A program made the translations under genes and the position numbers. Shown one piece after another: positions 33,932 to 47,734 of a DNA stretch of 64,000 bases. The notes under the pieces were generated by a model. That model ran no database searches. It saw only the letters and a list, made by a program, of their open reading frames with translations, and was not told where the DNA came from. The first letter of the stretch is position 1, and each line of letters begins with the position of its first letter. The stretch is from Eutypella sp. D-1 (Eukaryota > Ascomycota > Sordariomycetes > Xylariales > Diatrypaceae): NCBI GenBank assembly GCA_023313575.1, contig JAJTTP010000006.1:744001-808000 (forward strand). The letters are read 5' to 3'.

Positions 33932-35161
33932 CTACGATCGCTGTTCCTCCTGCGGCAGCCTGGCCGCCGTCTTGTTATGATGTGGCGCGCGCTTGTTCGC
34001 CTGGTTTTCACCGTGGTGATGATTGCTGGCCTTGGCACGACTCTCGTTGTGGCTCTTCCAGATGAAGTTGAGGGGAGATCGGTAGTCGAGCGCGCGTTTC
34101 AGGGCATCTCTGCATTGCGAGAGTTAGCAAGACGCTCATGCCTCCCTAGGGCCAGTGCGTGCGCGGGCAGTTCAGGTTCCACTTACCGGACTTTGTTGTT
34201 CCTCTGTCCGTCATGGCGGGTCCAGATACTGAGGACGTCCTCGCCGTTGCGCACGCTAAGCACAACGCCGCAGACCTCATCATATTCCTCGCCGAGCTCA
34301 TTGCCTACGAAAGACAACAACGTGTCCTCCCAAATACGGTCCGCAACGCCCTTCTTCAAGTGCAAGATCCACTTTCCACCCGATTTGTTCTCGTCGTCCT
34401 CCCATATCGGCCGAATGCCTTTCTTGAATAGATGATAGTCGGACTTCTCGGGTAGTGCCGATGGGTGGTTCAGGTGACGATAGACGACCCAGAAGTCCTC
34501 GGCTGTTGTTACCCGCGCAATAGCATGGACACTCTTCTCATACTCGACATACCCATTAGCTTTACTAATAGGTGGACGGAACCAAAAGACCCAGTCGTCG
34601 CGAAGAGGATTTGACGCCTGGAGTGACGTCTGGGGAGCTCCTTTCTGGGGGGTGGTTTCGGTAATGGAACCCATGCCAGGTTTACCAGACTTTGAAGCGT
34701 CCTTCACAGTTTTCTCGGCAGAGGGGGGTTTGGAAGCACCGAACGCGCCCATTGCCTGTTCGAAGGGATTGCCGGAAGATTTCGGGGTCTTGGCTGTGCC
34801 AGCGAATCCGAAAGCGCCTGATCCAAGGCCGAATTGGTTGGAAGCATTGGCAGTTGGGGATGTTACCCCTGTAGCGGGGGCGGGGGCGGCGTTGAAGGGG
34901 TTTGAGCGTCCATGGGATGAGGAGGGGCCGGCGCTTCGCTTGGTGAGGGAAGAATAGTCTCGGGTGAAGGAGGAGTTGTCGCTGTTGGCGGGCGTTGAAA
35001 GCGAAAGGTTGTTGGCACTATACAGAGGAGAGAGAGAGAGTAAGTAAGTAAGTAGAGGGACTGAGGGGACTGAGGGACTCGAGGACTATTGAAGAGAAAG
35101 AGAAGTAAGTGAGTGAGACATACTTGTTACGGCGGCTCCATATGGAATCCTTCCCATCCAT
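33932..35161 (-). CDS. Class II eIF4E (4EHP-like) mRNA cap-binding protein
   Basis: Three exons, 35161-35124, 35017-34187 and 34109-33932, encode 348 residues. A Ser/Asn/Gly-rich N-terminal arm of about 145 residues precedes the eIF4E fold (about 150-290). The fold has DDWVFWF, AEDFWVVYRHL and GIRPIWEDDENKSGGKW, where W218 and E219 match the cap-stacking Trp102 and Glu103 of human eIF4E. The position of Trp56 is Tyr (Y172), the mark of class II proteins such as 4EHP. These bind cap without recruiting eIF4G well and act mainly in repression or in selected mRNAs. The basic, His/Lys-rich tail (exon 3) is not part of the fold. Confidence 0.92.
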
Positions 35162-38100
35162 GGTCGTAAGAATTTCCTATGTAGTGCCTGTCGTTTTTCC
35201 CGTATACAAAGTACGCCGTCGCCTACGCAGCCCGTGGGGTTCGCGGTTATGGTAATCCAAGATCAGCAGTTCCTATATCGTATTGGGCCGAGCGAGGTAC
35301 GAGAACTATCGGGACGGGGTGGAAGTATAGGTTATTGGGCAAATAGCTGAGATGGAGCCGGAGAGTGGTTTGACACAGAGCTATTGCGCAGAGTGAAGAG
35401 CGTCCTCGAGGGGAATTGGTAAATGGCAGGTACGATATATGGGTTGGAGGTTACCCAGAGGTTATAGGTTATAGGTTACCTAGGTCGGTATGTATAGGTT
35501 ATATGTTATACAATATACGGATATACGGTCGTGGCGGTTGAGGAAGAAAGAAAAAAAAGAGGCGTGTCGGAACGTGGGAATGCTTAGGGTGCAAAGTGTT
35601 GATTGGAATTACTGTGAATGGGTGTGCACTTTTTTCTTCTTCTTCTTCTTTACGGACAACAACTCCTATATGCTGGCTGTGATGCTGCGATGCTGCGATG
35701 TTGCGATGCTGTAATGCTGTATAGGTAGGTAGAGGCTGTATGTTCCAAAGGTTATACTCCAAAGGTTATATGTCCCAAAGGTGTATGCTGTATATACTTC
35801 TTCCTAAGTACTGTATGCTGCTGTATGCTTGCTGTATATTGCTGTGTGTGTTCTGTTCCGTGTGATGTGGGGTGAAGGATAAGCTAAAGTCACTGTTGTA
35901 AAAAGTGGATGGTGGTGAGATTAATGCCGTAATCGTCCTGGGATGAGATGAGACCTTTGGTAGACAAGTAGTAGGTATCTGAGAGGGAGGGGGAGAGATG
36001 CTTTAGAGTACGAAGTCCTCGGAATTTGGGTTTGAATATAATTTTTTTTTTCCGTTCTAAAGAAGCTGGGAAGAGAGGTCGAAGTTGGAATTAATTATTT
36101 GGGGTGAAAACCTACTTCCGTTACCAAGTACCTAACTAAGTACATGCATGTAGGTAGCAGCTCGGGCAGGTACTACGTACGTACCTACCTAAAGTGACCC
36201 GTGGACGGAAATCGTTTTCATCCATTCCCACAGCTGCTGCTGCCCGTCCGCCGCCTGCCCTGCCCTGCCGCTGCCACTACCGCTGCCGTCGCGCCCCCCC
36301 GGTCCAGCCGCCCACCCATCCATCAATTAAACCAATCAACCAATTCCAGGTTCTCTCCAAGGTTCCTATTAACAGCAGGTGCCACTAAAGCACTTTAGGT
36401 ACCTACCTAGGTACCAGACTGAACGTTCCTCCCGCTGTCCTCCCACGCTTCATGCAATTTGTACCTTAGGCACCTAGGTACCTATGCGGGAGGGAATGAA
36501 AGCATCAGGACCTCATCAGGCGACTCGGTCCATTTATAGAGACAGGAGGTACTTTTTTGACACGACAGTGACACCTGGGCATAATTTGCCGTATAGCCAC
36601 CAGGTACGGGTTAGTCGGGTCGGCGGCGGCGTATATATATGTATACGGAGCTCCGGTTACGTTACTGTTACTCGTACGATAAGAGTGCTGAGTGCAAGAT
36701 CACTTCCAAGAAAGATACCAGGTACTGAGCTCTGCCAGGTGCAAGCGGTTGTTGCCCCAAAACATCAGGCGGTGAAAAGCGGCCGAATTTTTCAACGTCA
36801 TTTTTTTTTCTTTCCCTCTCTGCCACTAACTACGGCCAAGGACGGCGAATCAAACTTGAGGCTAGTCGCGCTTGCACTAGCTTGAGCTAGCCATTGAGAG
36901 CTCTAGTCTAACTTTAGAGACACTACGGAGTCCAATGTAAGTAGGCAAGCTGGAAGGTACCCACTCAGAGATAACCCAGAGTGAAAAAAAAAAAGTCGTG
37001 AATCTTGGTTGGTTCTTCTTCTTTTCCCTCTTCCTTCTTTACAAAAACATTTGATAAGACCACCAACTCAAATCATCGCCAGTCTGCGCGTTTTAATACC
37101 ATTTTTCCTCTACGCTGCTGGCGACTCCGATGCGTGTGTCGAGAAGGACTTAAAAAATATCCCTTGCTTAAAACCATCATCACGAGGGCCCTTAACTGCG
37201 CGCTACCATGATGCGGTGATGACCTGAAGCAAGTATGGACATTCCTGCTATTTTTGACGTTTGTGATCTTACCTTGTTTTCCCCGGAGCTATCGTTCCTT
37301 TCTGTTACCGGTGAATTGTTCTGCGGTAGTGGGGAGAAGAGGAAAGCCTCAAGCGGCGGCCAGGAGATAGAGAGAGAGAGGGAGAGAAAGAGACGCCAAA
37401 TATGGGCGGACCGGCCGTTGCGCAGATGAGAACATTCCAGCGACCAGGAAAAAAAAAGTAAATAAATGGTAAGTTCGCACGTTCTTATCGTTTCCCCCCC
37501 CCTCCGTCGTTATGCCCACGAAATCCGCTAGGATGACCTATTCACATCTGGTAAACCGACACAGCTCAGCCGGCTGGCGCCTCGTCAGGCCCCCGGCATG
37601 GTTGAGCATGCGGAAAAAACCATTGGCACAAAAAAAATTGAACTGAGGCGTTGTCGTGGTCAACGGAGGGGAAATCCAATGTTGTCTCCGACACCCACGA
37701 GGGCAGCGGCGGCGGCGGCGGTGGTGGTAGTAGTGGTGGTGGTGTTGGTGTCTTATCGTTGTCTTGTCTAGATTCTGACGTGGGATTACAGCAGAGCCGC
37801 CCTACGGAATGGAAACCGTTGGCTTAGTCAGTAGTCCTTGTCTCAAGAAAACCAAAAGGCAGAAAAAAGGATGAGCTGCCATCGGGCACGGCAAGAAGAT
37901 GGTGAGGTAGGTAGGTAGGTAGGCAACACGCTGGTAGGTAGGTATTACACGGCATCTCTCTCTCCCTCTTCCACACATGATCGTTCCCCTTCCTTTCCCG
38001 CGCCGGGACTTGTCACCCCCTGTTCCCAATATGATGAGTTATCTTAGCTCTAGAACTGATCGGTTTCATCCTTGTATGAACCAGTTGAAGTTACTATATT

Positions 38101-39023
38101 ACCAAAAGCTCTGATTTACACGGGGACATACACTCGCACGACTTGTCTCGTCTCTGGCTTCCAAGTGAGAAAGAATCATGATCGTAGCCTCCCCTTCCCC
38201 CTTTCTTCTTCTCATTCGTCACAACTAATTCGGGAATCGTGCAATTTACCTAGCAAGGTGGGATAGATCGTGGCTATCTACTTGGATTGGAGTTGTCTCT
38301 TAGTTGGATGTTAACCACTCTTGTGTACCGTATGTATATATATATATAGCCGGCCATACTGTCCCAGACGTAATTCCAATGTTAGGTAAGATGCTCAATA
38401 TACGCATTATGAATGAAGCTTGCAACTGTTTCTAGAAGGCGTATGTGCATAGTACATATTTTAAATTACCATGCCCCAAATATGGCGAGCTATTTGTTGT
38501 CAATCCTTTGGAATTGCCCCTAGTATGGGATCATTTCAAGGAGCCCAGCTTGTCTCACTACATCCTGATAAGCCAGCGTATTCACCGGCACTCCATGTAT
38601 CTTGACTGAGATCGAGATCGAACAACGTTTTCATAGTTACAGCATTCGTTATAGAGTATAAAAATCGTGATCGCGTCACTACTTGCCCTTCCGCGTCCCA
38701 CGGATACAAACACATATTGCCTCCTATGGATTCCAAACTACCGACCAAGGGAACACCGAAACCACTACCCTCAGGGGTAGAGCCAGTCTTCCCAAACGGC
38801 AGCATATACTAAGTCCTACTCATTGCCTCCATCTTGACAGTGTTCTTCCAATTTTTTTTTAGGCTGAGTGGACTGGTGGTTCAAAAATCATCCACGTTCA
38901 CCGGAATACTCGCGATCCAGCGATATTGCGAGAATAGCCGATCCACATGAGCGCGCGCACTTGTTACTTGTCCCCGAGTGCGCTCTCGCATGATGCATCA
39001 CGTCTAGATTGAACGATGATAGT
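35162..39023. other. 3.9-kb gene-free region with many simple repeats
   Basis: No gene is supported. It holds the promoter of the class II eIF4E gene and the 3' flank of YOP1. Repeats include GTTATAGG units (35458-35480), TTC units (35634-35650), GCGATGCT-like units (35684-35722), TACCTAGGTA at 36404 with a variant at 36471, GGC then GGT runs (37709-37750) and GGTA units (37909-37945). Confidence 0.5.
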
Positions 39024-39876
39024 TTACTGCTCCTTGCTAACGGAGTCAGCCTTGGCACGGAGGTTGGCAGCGGTCGAGCCGGATTCGCTGAAGTACCGTC
39101 CGAGGGCGGGCTGGAGGAAAGATCGGAAAACAAGTTGAGCACCGCTGGGATTGGTTAGTCCGGTTTTTCTTTTTTGGGCAAGGGATGGATGGGATGCGCT
39201 GCGGGGGACTCCACTGACCTGAAGGCGGGGAGGGAGAGCCAGAGAAGGAAGATGAACTTGAAAGTGTAGTAAAAGGGGAACCAGTAGACAATGCTAAGCA
39301 AGCTCTCCAGAACGCTGCACCAAGGTTAATATCACAGAGCTTCAAGTAGTTATTTTTAACGTATTTGCTTACGTGAACAGAGCGAACACAACCCAGTACT
39401 AAAAATTGGTTAGCGAGTGAATAATTAATAATTGACAGGGAAAACTCACGGTGAGCCATTGGGTATCATCAACCTTGCTGGCACTGAAAAGAGCCTGCAT
39501 GGAATAGTAGCCGGGAACGACAAAACCAGCCAGGTTGGTCAGGAGCTGGCCGCCGAGGTTGAAGATGATGAAGAAAAGGTATAGGGCGCCGAAGCCGATA
39601 ACAGCATAGACCTTAGGAACCGAGGTCTGCTTCTCGATGTTGTTGAGAGCAGGGTATTTGGACAACTATTGTTGCATCATGCATGTCAGTATTTAGTATA
39701 GGGTATTTATTTTATTTTATTTTTGCAATCGGTTCCCAAGACTTTTCACTAAGGCTTTTCATCCGGGCATGGGCCCGAGTAAGGTTGCCGTGAGGGCTCA
39801 TGTTTGGGGAATTTAATCGGCATACCTCTCGATCGAGCTGGGTGATGTATTGCTGAACACGATCCTGGGCAGACAT
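39024..39876 (-). CDS. YOP1: ER tubule-shaping protein YOP1 (REEP/DP1 family)
   Basis: Five exons on the minus strand: 39876-39826, 39665-39450, 39398-39373 (26 nt), 39314-39219 and 39144-39024, all in frame, giving 169 residues, the usual length. The N-terminus MSAQDRVQQYITQLDRELSKYP is followed by hydrophobic hairpins (about 36-80 and 88-122) and an amphipathic C-terminal helix with AQLVFRSFLQPALGRYF. The hairpins wedge into the outer leaflet and, with reticulons, curve ER tubules. The tail holds the conserved GSTAANLRAKAD segment. Confidence 0.96.
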
Positions 39877-42519
39877 CTTGGCGGATGGTATTTATTTACG
39901 ATACTCTTTATATAGTTAATCCTAGAATAAAATGTCGGGTTTCGATGTCGACGATGATGTTGATGTTGATGATAAGGTTGGTGCAGGCGATGATAGGATG
40001 GGCGTAATGCGTATTGCTTCCAATCTAAGGATCGGAAAGGAGTCTAATGGTGGGGGGTTGGTTGGTTGGTTGCAATCAAAAGCTTGGAAGAGGTGATGTC
40101 AAGCAAGCAGTGCAAGCCTTGAAATTGGAAGCTACCAACGAAAGGCCATAGGTAGGTTAGGGTTAACAATTAGCAAAAGCCACCTTGCATTATTACGTAC
40201 TAACCGATACCGACTAGCTCGAGGATTCAAAGACTTAATAGAAGACTCGAATTACTCGAAGGCTGTCCTGTCTATTGCTGATATATACCTTAGGTAGGTA
40301 TAAAGGGGGGAAGGGGGGATATATTGGTGACGTGACATATGTAACATACCTATAAGATAACGGTGAAGCTCGTAGAAACCAACGTCTTGATGGAATCCCC
40401 GATGTTTTTCGGTGTTTCGGTGTTTCAAAGAAGTTGAAGGTAGGTTGAGAAAAAGGTGACGAAAGGTCGAAGGTCGAGGTTGGGCACTCAACTAAGTACT
40501 GGTGGTAAGTAAAGTTTAGAAAAGATGGGAAGATCGAGGAACTGTGCTCTACTTAATAATTTGTGGAAAGGGGGGGATACGTGGTGAATGGGCAGAATGA
40601 CAAGAGTGGGCATCATAATCGGTAGGCTGGCAAGCTGGTCGGGCAAGAGCCATCGGAGCCATCAAGCCATACTTGAACGGAAGACCCATGATGACTTACC
40701 AATGACCTCTTACAGAGTACTGTTGACTAGCAGACTAGTAAGTACATAAGTGGACATGTTGCGAGGGCATTTATGTATGCACGTAGATGTACGGAGCAGG
40801 TATACAGGCATTAATATGCATTGTACCTACACTGGTATTTTTATCTAACATGTAACTATACCTTGCTGCAGGTGAGGCCCAAGACTGTAATACATGCACG
40901 ACCCCGATAACTACTTCTTCCTCGGGTCAGCTCTGGAGGGCTAGAGCTTAAGGTTAGGTTTTCTTTGCCCAGCAACCCAGCTGAGGTTTATCAGGCAGAC
41001 ACTAGGTTGTGTAGGCGTAGTATAGGTGATTAGGTAAGTATCAGAGAGGTTGGGTATACCTATCATACTCGTGGGCCTGATGCATATCTCACACATACAT
41101 ACCTACATTCATTCATTCTACTTATGTATGGGCTAAGGAGTACCTCGCACGGATGTCATACACACACAATGTGGATTGTGCATCACCTACATTCACCTAC
41201 ATGAGGAAAGGTGACGATGGAACCCCCTTTCATCTAATCATGGGCCTATATAACCGTGATTGACGGAAACAAAACTTGAACATAACAATCACCTACCTGA
41301 GTACTTGCCCGAGGTAGTTTCGTACATAGTTAATATAGCATTGGAAGGCATGTAATTCTATAGAGGTTAGCTACCCAGGTCTATGGATGAATGCTGTATT
41401 TGTTTCAGTGCCTCGAGGAGACATATCCGCATTCGCTAAAATCCTTCGGCCAGCCAATGCGGTCAAAGAGGATTACCGGTCATGCTAGGGTACATGCTGA
41501 AGGCACTACGGTTTCTTCGAATGATGGATACTCCCGTCTTGTTATCCTTAGGGTACCCGTAAGTGGTGGACTTTTCTGCAGAAAGTCAGGTACCCGTTGT
41601 CAGAAAATGTAGGCATTCGAGGTTGCTGAGCTGCACGTGATTAAGCTATTCAAGGGCTGCATTCCCAGCCCACCCGAAATCCTCTCAAAATTATAAGCAT
41701 CCATGGATTTTGTCTGTTCCACAAAAGAGCCTTTCATCGTTATCTCCAACCACCCAAAACTACTTTTTTTTTCTTTTTTTTAGGCTACTTATGCCACTTA
41801 GCTTAACTGGTTACTACGTTGTAGCGAGGCGTGATAGGTCGCTTAGCAGCTGGGAGATAGATAAAGTTGACCAATGGGATCACATAAAATTAAGCAAAAC
41901 ACGCTTACCCTACCGTATATAAGGTTCAAGGTTTAAACCTTTACGGTATGTACATAGTTTTAGTGAATAAACTCTTAGCTCCGACCTGCCGACCTGCCGA
42001 CCTGCCGGGCTAACTACTACTATGTACTAAGTACAGACGGGGACTAGGCAGGAAACTTTTCCTCAGTTGGCTGGTCCGAGGTTCCTCCACCCAAACCCAC
42101 CTAGGCAATCAGGCAAGTAGATCTTCTCCCTCAGACGCCTATGCCCGCCCCCCCGTTACCCGTTACCCTACTATCCGTTGCCATTGCGACAAGAAAGCGT
42201 TCCTCATCCTTGGTAAACCAACATAACATTCTAACAACCTTTTTCTTCACTCAACTTCAAATCCACCTCGTTGCATACCAAGGCAATGTTGATTGGTATT
42301 CTTCCTGTTACATTCTATACCTTGTAATGCTTACTTTGTATTTTTTCTTCATCTGACAACTATTCCGACGCGCGATTTGTCCGTCGCATCGCCTTTTGTG
42401 AGGAGTACTCTACCGCCTTGGCCGTGTTTATTTGGTGGTAAACAGATCCCCATCCTCCATCCACACATATCGCACACCACACACACTCACACTCACAATA
42501 CACACACATCACACACATC
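39877..42519. other. 2.6-kb divergent intergenic region between YOP1 and RFX
   Basis: No gene is supported. It holds both promoters. An 8-bp unit CCGACCTG is repeated three times at 41981-42004, a T-rich run lies at 41764-41782, and a CA-rich tract at about 42471-42518 runs directly up to the RFX start codon, presumably in its 5' UTR. Confidence 0.5.
41981..42008 (+). repeat. Tandem repeat of CCGACCTG (3 copies plus part)
   Basis: Three perfect 8-bp copies followed by CCGG. It is too short to call a minisatellite but is distinct from the flanking sequence. Confidence 0.8.
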
Positions 42520-45371
42520 ATGGAGACTGGTATGATTGAAATTTTTTTTCTCCCTCTTCTATCTCCCTGTCCTCTTAGGGATATCCTATATACCCAATCC
42601 CCCCCGATACTCAAAACACACCCCGTACCCCTACCCATGTAATCCATAAATAAAAATAGTCCAAACTCGTGACTTTTTATCTGACATTGACTGTAGGTTC
42701 TCAGCCTCCCGAGCCGGGCGCAATGGCACAACATCACGCACAAAATCGAGCACAGTCGAGAGCCTCCACTGCATCTCTTCACAGCGTCGCGACTCAACCT
42801 AACCACGATCAGAACTTCGCGTCTAACCAGGTGTCACATCATGTTCAGCACCCTCATCCTCATCCCCATCCCAATCCCAATCCTCACCCTCATCATTCCC
42901 TTCCTCATCATCCCCACCCCCCATCTGGTTCCTTTCATGGGCAATGGGCTGCCAATGAGCAAACCCCCACTCACAACAATGGCATGACTAAAGATATGCC
43001 CGCTACCGTTGCACAACCACATATGCCCGCTGGGGAGATGATGCTGCGTCCTGCATCCCAAATGCAGCCTAATCAGTCCTTCTCCATGGACTCTAGCATG
43101 CACTCGACCGTCGCAAACGGCATGCAGTCATTCACTCAGCATCCAGGTGTGCATCAACAGTTACCGGCCGACAGCTCGTTTGGTCCCGGTGTAAGTTTCA
43201 ACAATACCGATAGCCAAATGGTGGATAGTGGCGATCAAGGTGAATCGTTTGCTAGCGTTCCTCCTGCCGGCAAACCCGCTACTACCCGGACGAGTGCCAA
43301 TAATGAGCTGGAGATGCGCCAGCTGTTCCAGCAGAACAAGCACCGCTCATTAGAGGAGGTCGCTGCCGGATTGCACGGCAACGAGCGAGGTCCCACCTCT
43401 GAGCGCACTCGTCAGATCTTCGCCATGCTATGGTATGTCAACTGTTTAGTAAACAAACCGCGAAAAAGATGTTTTGCGGGATTCCTTGAGAGTTTGATGG
43501 ATGGTTTACTAATGGTCGTAGGATCGACAATGTGTGCAGCAAGGGAAAGGGCTCTGTGCCTCGAGGCCGAGTCTACGCTAATTACGTATCCCGGTGCGCG
43601 ACAGAGAGAATAACGGTTTTGAATCCTGCCAGTTTCGGAAAGCTGGTCCGAGTGCTTTTCCCAGGACTGAAAACCCGACGACTTGGAGTACGCGGTGAAT
43701 CCAAGTACCACTATGTCAATTTCTCTTTGGCAGAGGATCAGCCCGAGGTCAGAGAACCTCCTATCCAACCGGCTATTCCCTACCCTGGCTCGTCACACTT
43801 TGCCCCTAACGCGAGGTGAGTTTCAATTCTCTATACAACATCAAACATCGAACGCAATTTTTCTGACCCTGGTCGATAGCGCTACGAACTCCCAGCCGAA
43901 TGGGGTCGATGCAGGGAGGCCATCCCCAACATCAGCAAGCGTTCAACACCAGGCCAAAGCCAGAGAATGGGCCCAGTCGGCCTCTGTTCGTGTTAGCGGC
44001 AGAACGCACAGTTTATATAACCTACCAGATGTCAGCAACCTCGATCAACTGGAGTTGGCTACTCAAAAGACTACAATTCACCTCTCTTTTGAGCCTGATC
44101 ACGAGGGACCCCTCCAGCAGAGCGAGCCGCTTAAGTTACCGCCTATCGAGCCGTTCCTCCCGTTGGGCACTGACTCCGACGCGGCCAAGTCGTTGACAGC
44201 AGTCTACTTGTCACACTGTACTTCACTTATTGAGTGTATTCGGTATTGCAAGGAGAAGACCTTTTTCCATCTATATACATCATTCCAGGGCACGCTCACT
44301 ATGCCTGTGCAGAAGCTTTTCGGAAATCCGAGCATCGCACTCTGGATCGAAGAATGTGACTTTATTCTCTATCAACGGATGATGCGGATCGTTTCTAGCC
44401 TAACCCTTCAGGTGGTCCCGAAACAAGTTCTTGACACGCTACGAAACATCTCCGAGAAGTTGGTCCCTCATATCCGCGAGTCTTTCCAAGGTCAGCCGAA
44501 GCACGTGGTGCAAGCTAAAGAGGCTCCTGCGACTATCTTCGCTGGCCTCATCGACCGCTCTCTACGTGTCAATCTCACTGCGCATGCCGCCGCGAACATG
44601 CTAGCGAACCCAGCGAACCGGGATCAAATGTATTCCGATTGGATCACCATGGTTAGGATCCGCAAGGTGGCCGAGAGCATCCCAACTCGAGGGATGGACG
44701 ACGTGGTTAAGCTTCTGCTAGACGAGATCCGAGGTCTGCTGCAGCCTGTGAACATTGCTTGGGAGTCCGAGTGCTTGACGCTCTACGGCGACGTAGTTCT
44801 ACGAGATGGTCGAAACGGGAATGAGGGGGCCTCTGGTGAGATGGATGGGCAAAGCCACCTGGATCGATGGGTCAGCTTCCTCCGGTCGTTACCGGCCCGG
44901 TTCCCTTACGCTTCGGCCGGGGACATCGTGTGGTGTGTCCAGAGAATCGGCAATGATGTTATGCGCGACCTCACTCTTTGTCAGGGTAAGAGCTTCGGGT
45001 CGTGGTGGGTCACCAAATGCTGGATCGATGAGATGATTTCCTTCTTGCCAGAATTGGGTGGTTTTCTAAATTCTACGAGCTCGGTACAGTCGGCGGCACG
45101 TGAGAACAAAAGCTCCCTCGCTGAAAAGGAGGCTACTCAACCGAGTCGACAAGGCTCACAGCTAAGCAGCTCGAGTGATCTGAATGGCGGCTCATCAAGA
45201 GTGGCTCAACCGGATCGGGCACCATTCCCGTCTCATCTCGACCCGAATCAGCAGGAATCTCAACACGACGATAGTGGGATCGGCATCAGAACGCCCGAGG
45301 AGGATTTCCCCATGGATGAGAGGTTCGATTTTCCGCAAGATCGTGACGAGGAGCTTCCGCTGGGTCTTTGA
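42520..45371 (+). CDS. RFX-family winged-helix transcription factor
   Basis: Four exons: 42520-42529 (only 10 coding bases), 42697-43432, 43522-43815 and 43880-45371, giving 843 residues. An in-frame Met at residue 13 is an alternative start if the tiny first exon is wrong. Residues 51-79 are almost only His, Pro and Asn. The RFX DNA-binding winged helix covers about 205-319, including RGRVYANYVSRCA, NPASFGKLVRVLFP and the recognition segment TRRLGVRGESKYHYV. The C-terminal half has the conserved RFX extended-dimerisation region, then an acidic tail (DEELPLGL at the end). Fungal relatives (CPCR1/RfxA, yeast Crt1) bind X-box sites and control cell cycle, morphogenesis or DNA-damage genes in the nucleus. 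Confidence 0.95.
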
Positions 45372-47734
45372 TCGATCGCTTCAGCAAATTCAGGATCTCC
45401 TTCTCGACCTGTACGAGTTCCGAATAAACTTTTGGCGGCTTCGATCTGTCCATATTCCGACTGGTATATATACACACTTATCGCGGTGTTGTTCATGAAC
45501 AGGGATCTTGGCTACTTGCTTTAGAAATACTGTACCGAGTGGAAATGCACGACGCCACGACGTACGACCGCATATGAGGGACGAAATACGATAATTTATT
45601 ATGGGGTATAGAGGAGAGATGTCTTTACAGTTGTTCTTCTCCTGGAGTTGTATAGTACGGCATGCTCTGCCCTGACGCTACGTGGGCAGGTAGCGCAGTC
45701 TGGTTTCACGTCCGGGTTTTACCAGTGGCTCTGGCAGAGAGGCTGGGTCGGAACAGGAGTTTATGGGAAAGGGGGTATGGTCTCTCGGGTTCAGCCCACG
45801 ACATGACGTTGGCTTGGTTTTTTTTCTTTCCTTCCTGGACGGTGTGGATTTCGACCATGACGGAGAGACGGTCTCCAGGATCGGGTGGCCGGCGTTCTGA
45901 TCGCGTTTTCGTCACTATTTTTTTTTGGTCATGCTTGTCAGATGAGGGGGGCATGATGATGCTTTGTGATACCAACTACGCTTGTTCTGGCTATCTGTCT
46001 GTTTGTGTATAGCTACAGTACTGAAATGAGGAACCCATCCACATCTGTTGTTCTCTGGAAAGCAGTTCAGTTTCGCCTTATATACATGCTCTATATTTCG
46101 GGTTATATATGGAATGGTGACTTCATTTTTGTTTCCAGAAGAAGCCTTCTATTTATGACCGTTTATGAGCTCCTGTTTCTTCTTTTTATACTTTACCCCT
46201 GACATACATATGTAGCAGCCGCACCACACATTTCCATAGGGGGACGGCTGGGGAACGGAGGCGCGTATTCATCTACCTTGTCTACACTGCTATATACTCT
46301 CGGCTGGTGTCGTGGAGGGGCAGGTGGTTGGGTTGGGTTAGGTACAAGTACACTTAGTGGGGGGGACACTACCTACATGTACCTAGGTAGATGTCCCCAC
46401 TCTTTCTCCCCTCCACCACCCCACCCCACCTTAGGGACAAGGTTAGGCCGAAAAAAAAAAAAGAAGGGAAACCGAAATCGCAGAAGATTTTTATTTTATT
46501 TTATTGAAGCCTTTGACGCATAGTTAGGTAGGATTTTTCTCCCTCCGATTCGGGATCTACCTACCTACTTACCTACCCTAGCAGCCTAGATACCTGCCTA
46601 GGTGCTGGCCGACCAGATTTTGGTACCTGGGCTAGACGTTTCCGGTCCCAGGCCCTCTTGCGTTGCTGCAATTGCTCCTTTTCTCTGTGCAACTGCATGT
46701 ATAGACGAATTTCTAGGGTCCTATGGTGTGGTGTGGTGTGGTATGGTGTGGTTGCTATTGCATACTGGTATCCATGGATTTGTTGACCTATCATCGGGTT
46801 GCTATTCCTCAGGTGAACTTAGAGGTTAGGTAGTCTTGTAAGGTAGTTAGTTGAACGCCGGGCTTGAAGGAGGGTAGGCTAACTTTAAAACCTTGCCCCC
46901 CAGGTACCTGAATTTGTTAGTCACTTGTTTTATTGCATATGCACCATGTCCCGGATGTCTATCCCATCGATCTTCTTTTCCTCTTGCCTTTTTTGAGGGT
47001 ATACACAAGGGTCGTAGGCTAGGTAGAGAGCTCCGATTTCAGGGTGAAGTGCCGACTCAGAAGACTCATACACGGTCCGTTACTTCCCCCCCCCTTCTGT
47101 CTTTTCTTTTCTTGTATATAGCTTCCTTTTTCTCTCAGACACACACATACACACACACACATTCTCTCTCTCTTCTGCTCATTCTATTGCCAACCGCCCC
47201 CCGTTCTTGGATACACCTTCACATCCATACATTCCGACGGTCTTTTCTTTCTGCGCTGCCGCCGAGAAGAGCCTAAGAAGAGAGAGGAGCGAAGTTTGCT
47301 CCGATCTCAAGTCCGGCCCAAGTCCTAGACGAGCTAAGATTACTACCGACGCACCTAATATTGAAAAACTGATTTGCTGGTTTGCTGGCTTGCTTGGTTG
47401 GCTTTGTCCGGACTCCGAGTCCTGGGGAAATCTGTCCTACCCACGTTGCGTCATTCCACAGCATCGCCCAGTGACGCCGGGGGAACTGGCGTGGCTCTTG
47501 CAGCTGCTCTACAGTGTGTCCGCTGTGTTTCTCGTCGTGTGGCGGGCTGACCTTGCGGTCGGTGTACGACTTCATCGCGATCTCATTTTATATCCCGAAA
47601 TTCAAGAGAAGGAGACGAAGAGTTGAGGGAGTGAGGGGTCAAATATAAAAGAAGAAGAAAAGGAAAGGAAAAGGAGACCTGGGATCATTCGAAAAACATA
47701 CATACGAACAAATAATACACAGGCCCTGATCATA
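45372..47734. other. 2.4-kb intergenic region before aspartate kinase
   Basis: No gene is supported. It has TACCTAGGTA at 46380, GGTGT repeats (46729-46752), and pyrimidine-rich and CA-rich tracts (47090-47175) that look like a fungal promoter/5' UTR. Two near matches to the amino-acid-control site (CGACTCA at 47053 and AGACTCA at 47063) lie about 670 bp before the kinase start; each has one mismatch to TGACTCA. Confidence 0.5.

Noticed and set aside
47207..47626. 139-codon plus-strand ORF before aspartate kinase
   Set aside because: No domain and repeat-derived composition; it lies in the probable leader of the kinase gene. A regulatory uORF role cannot be shown.
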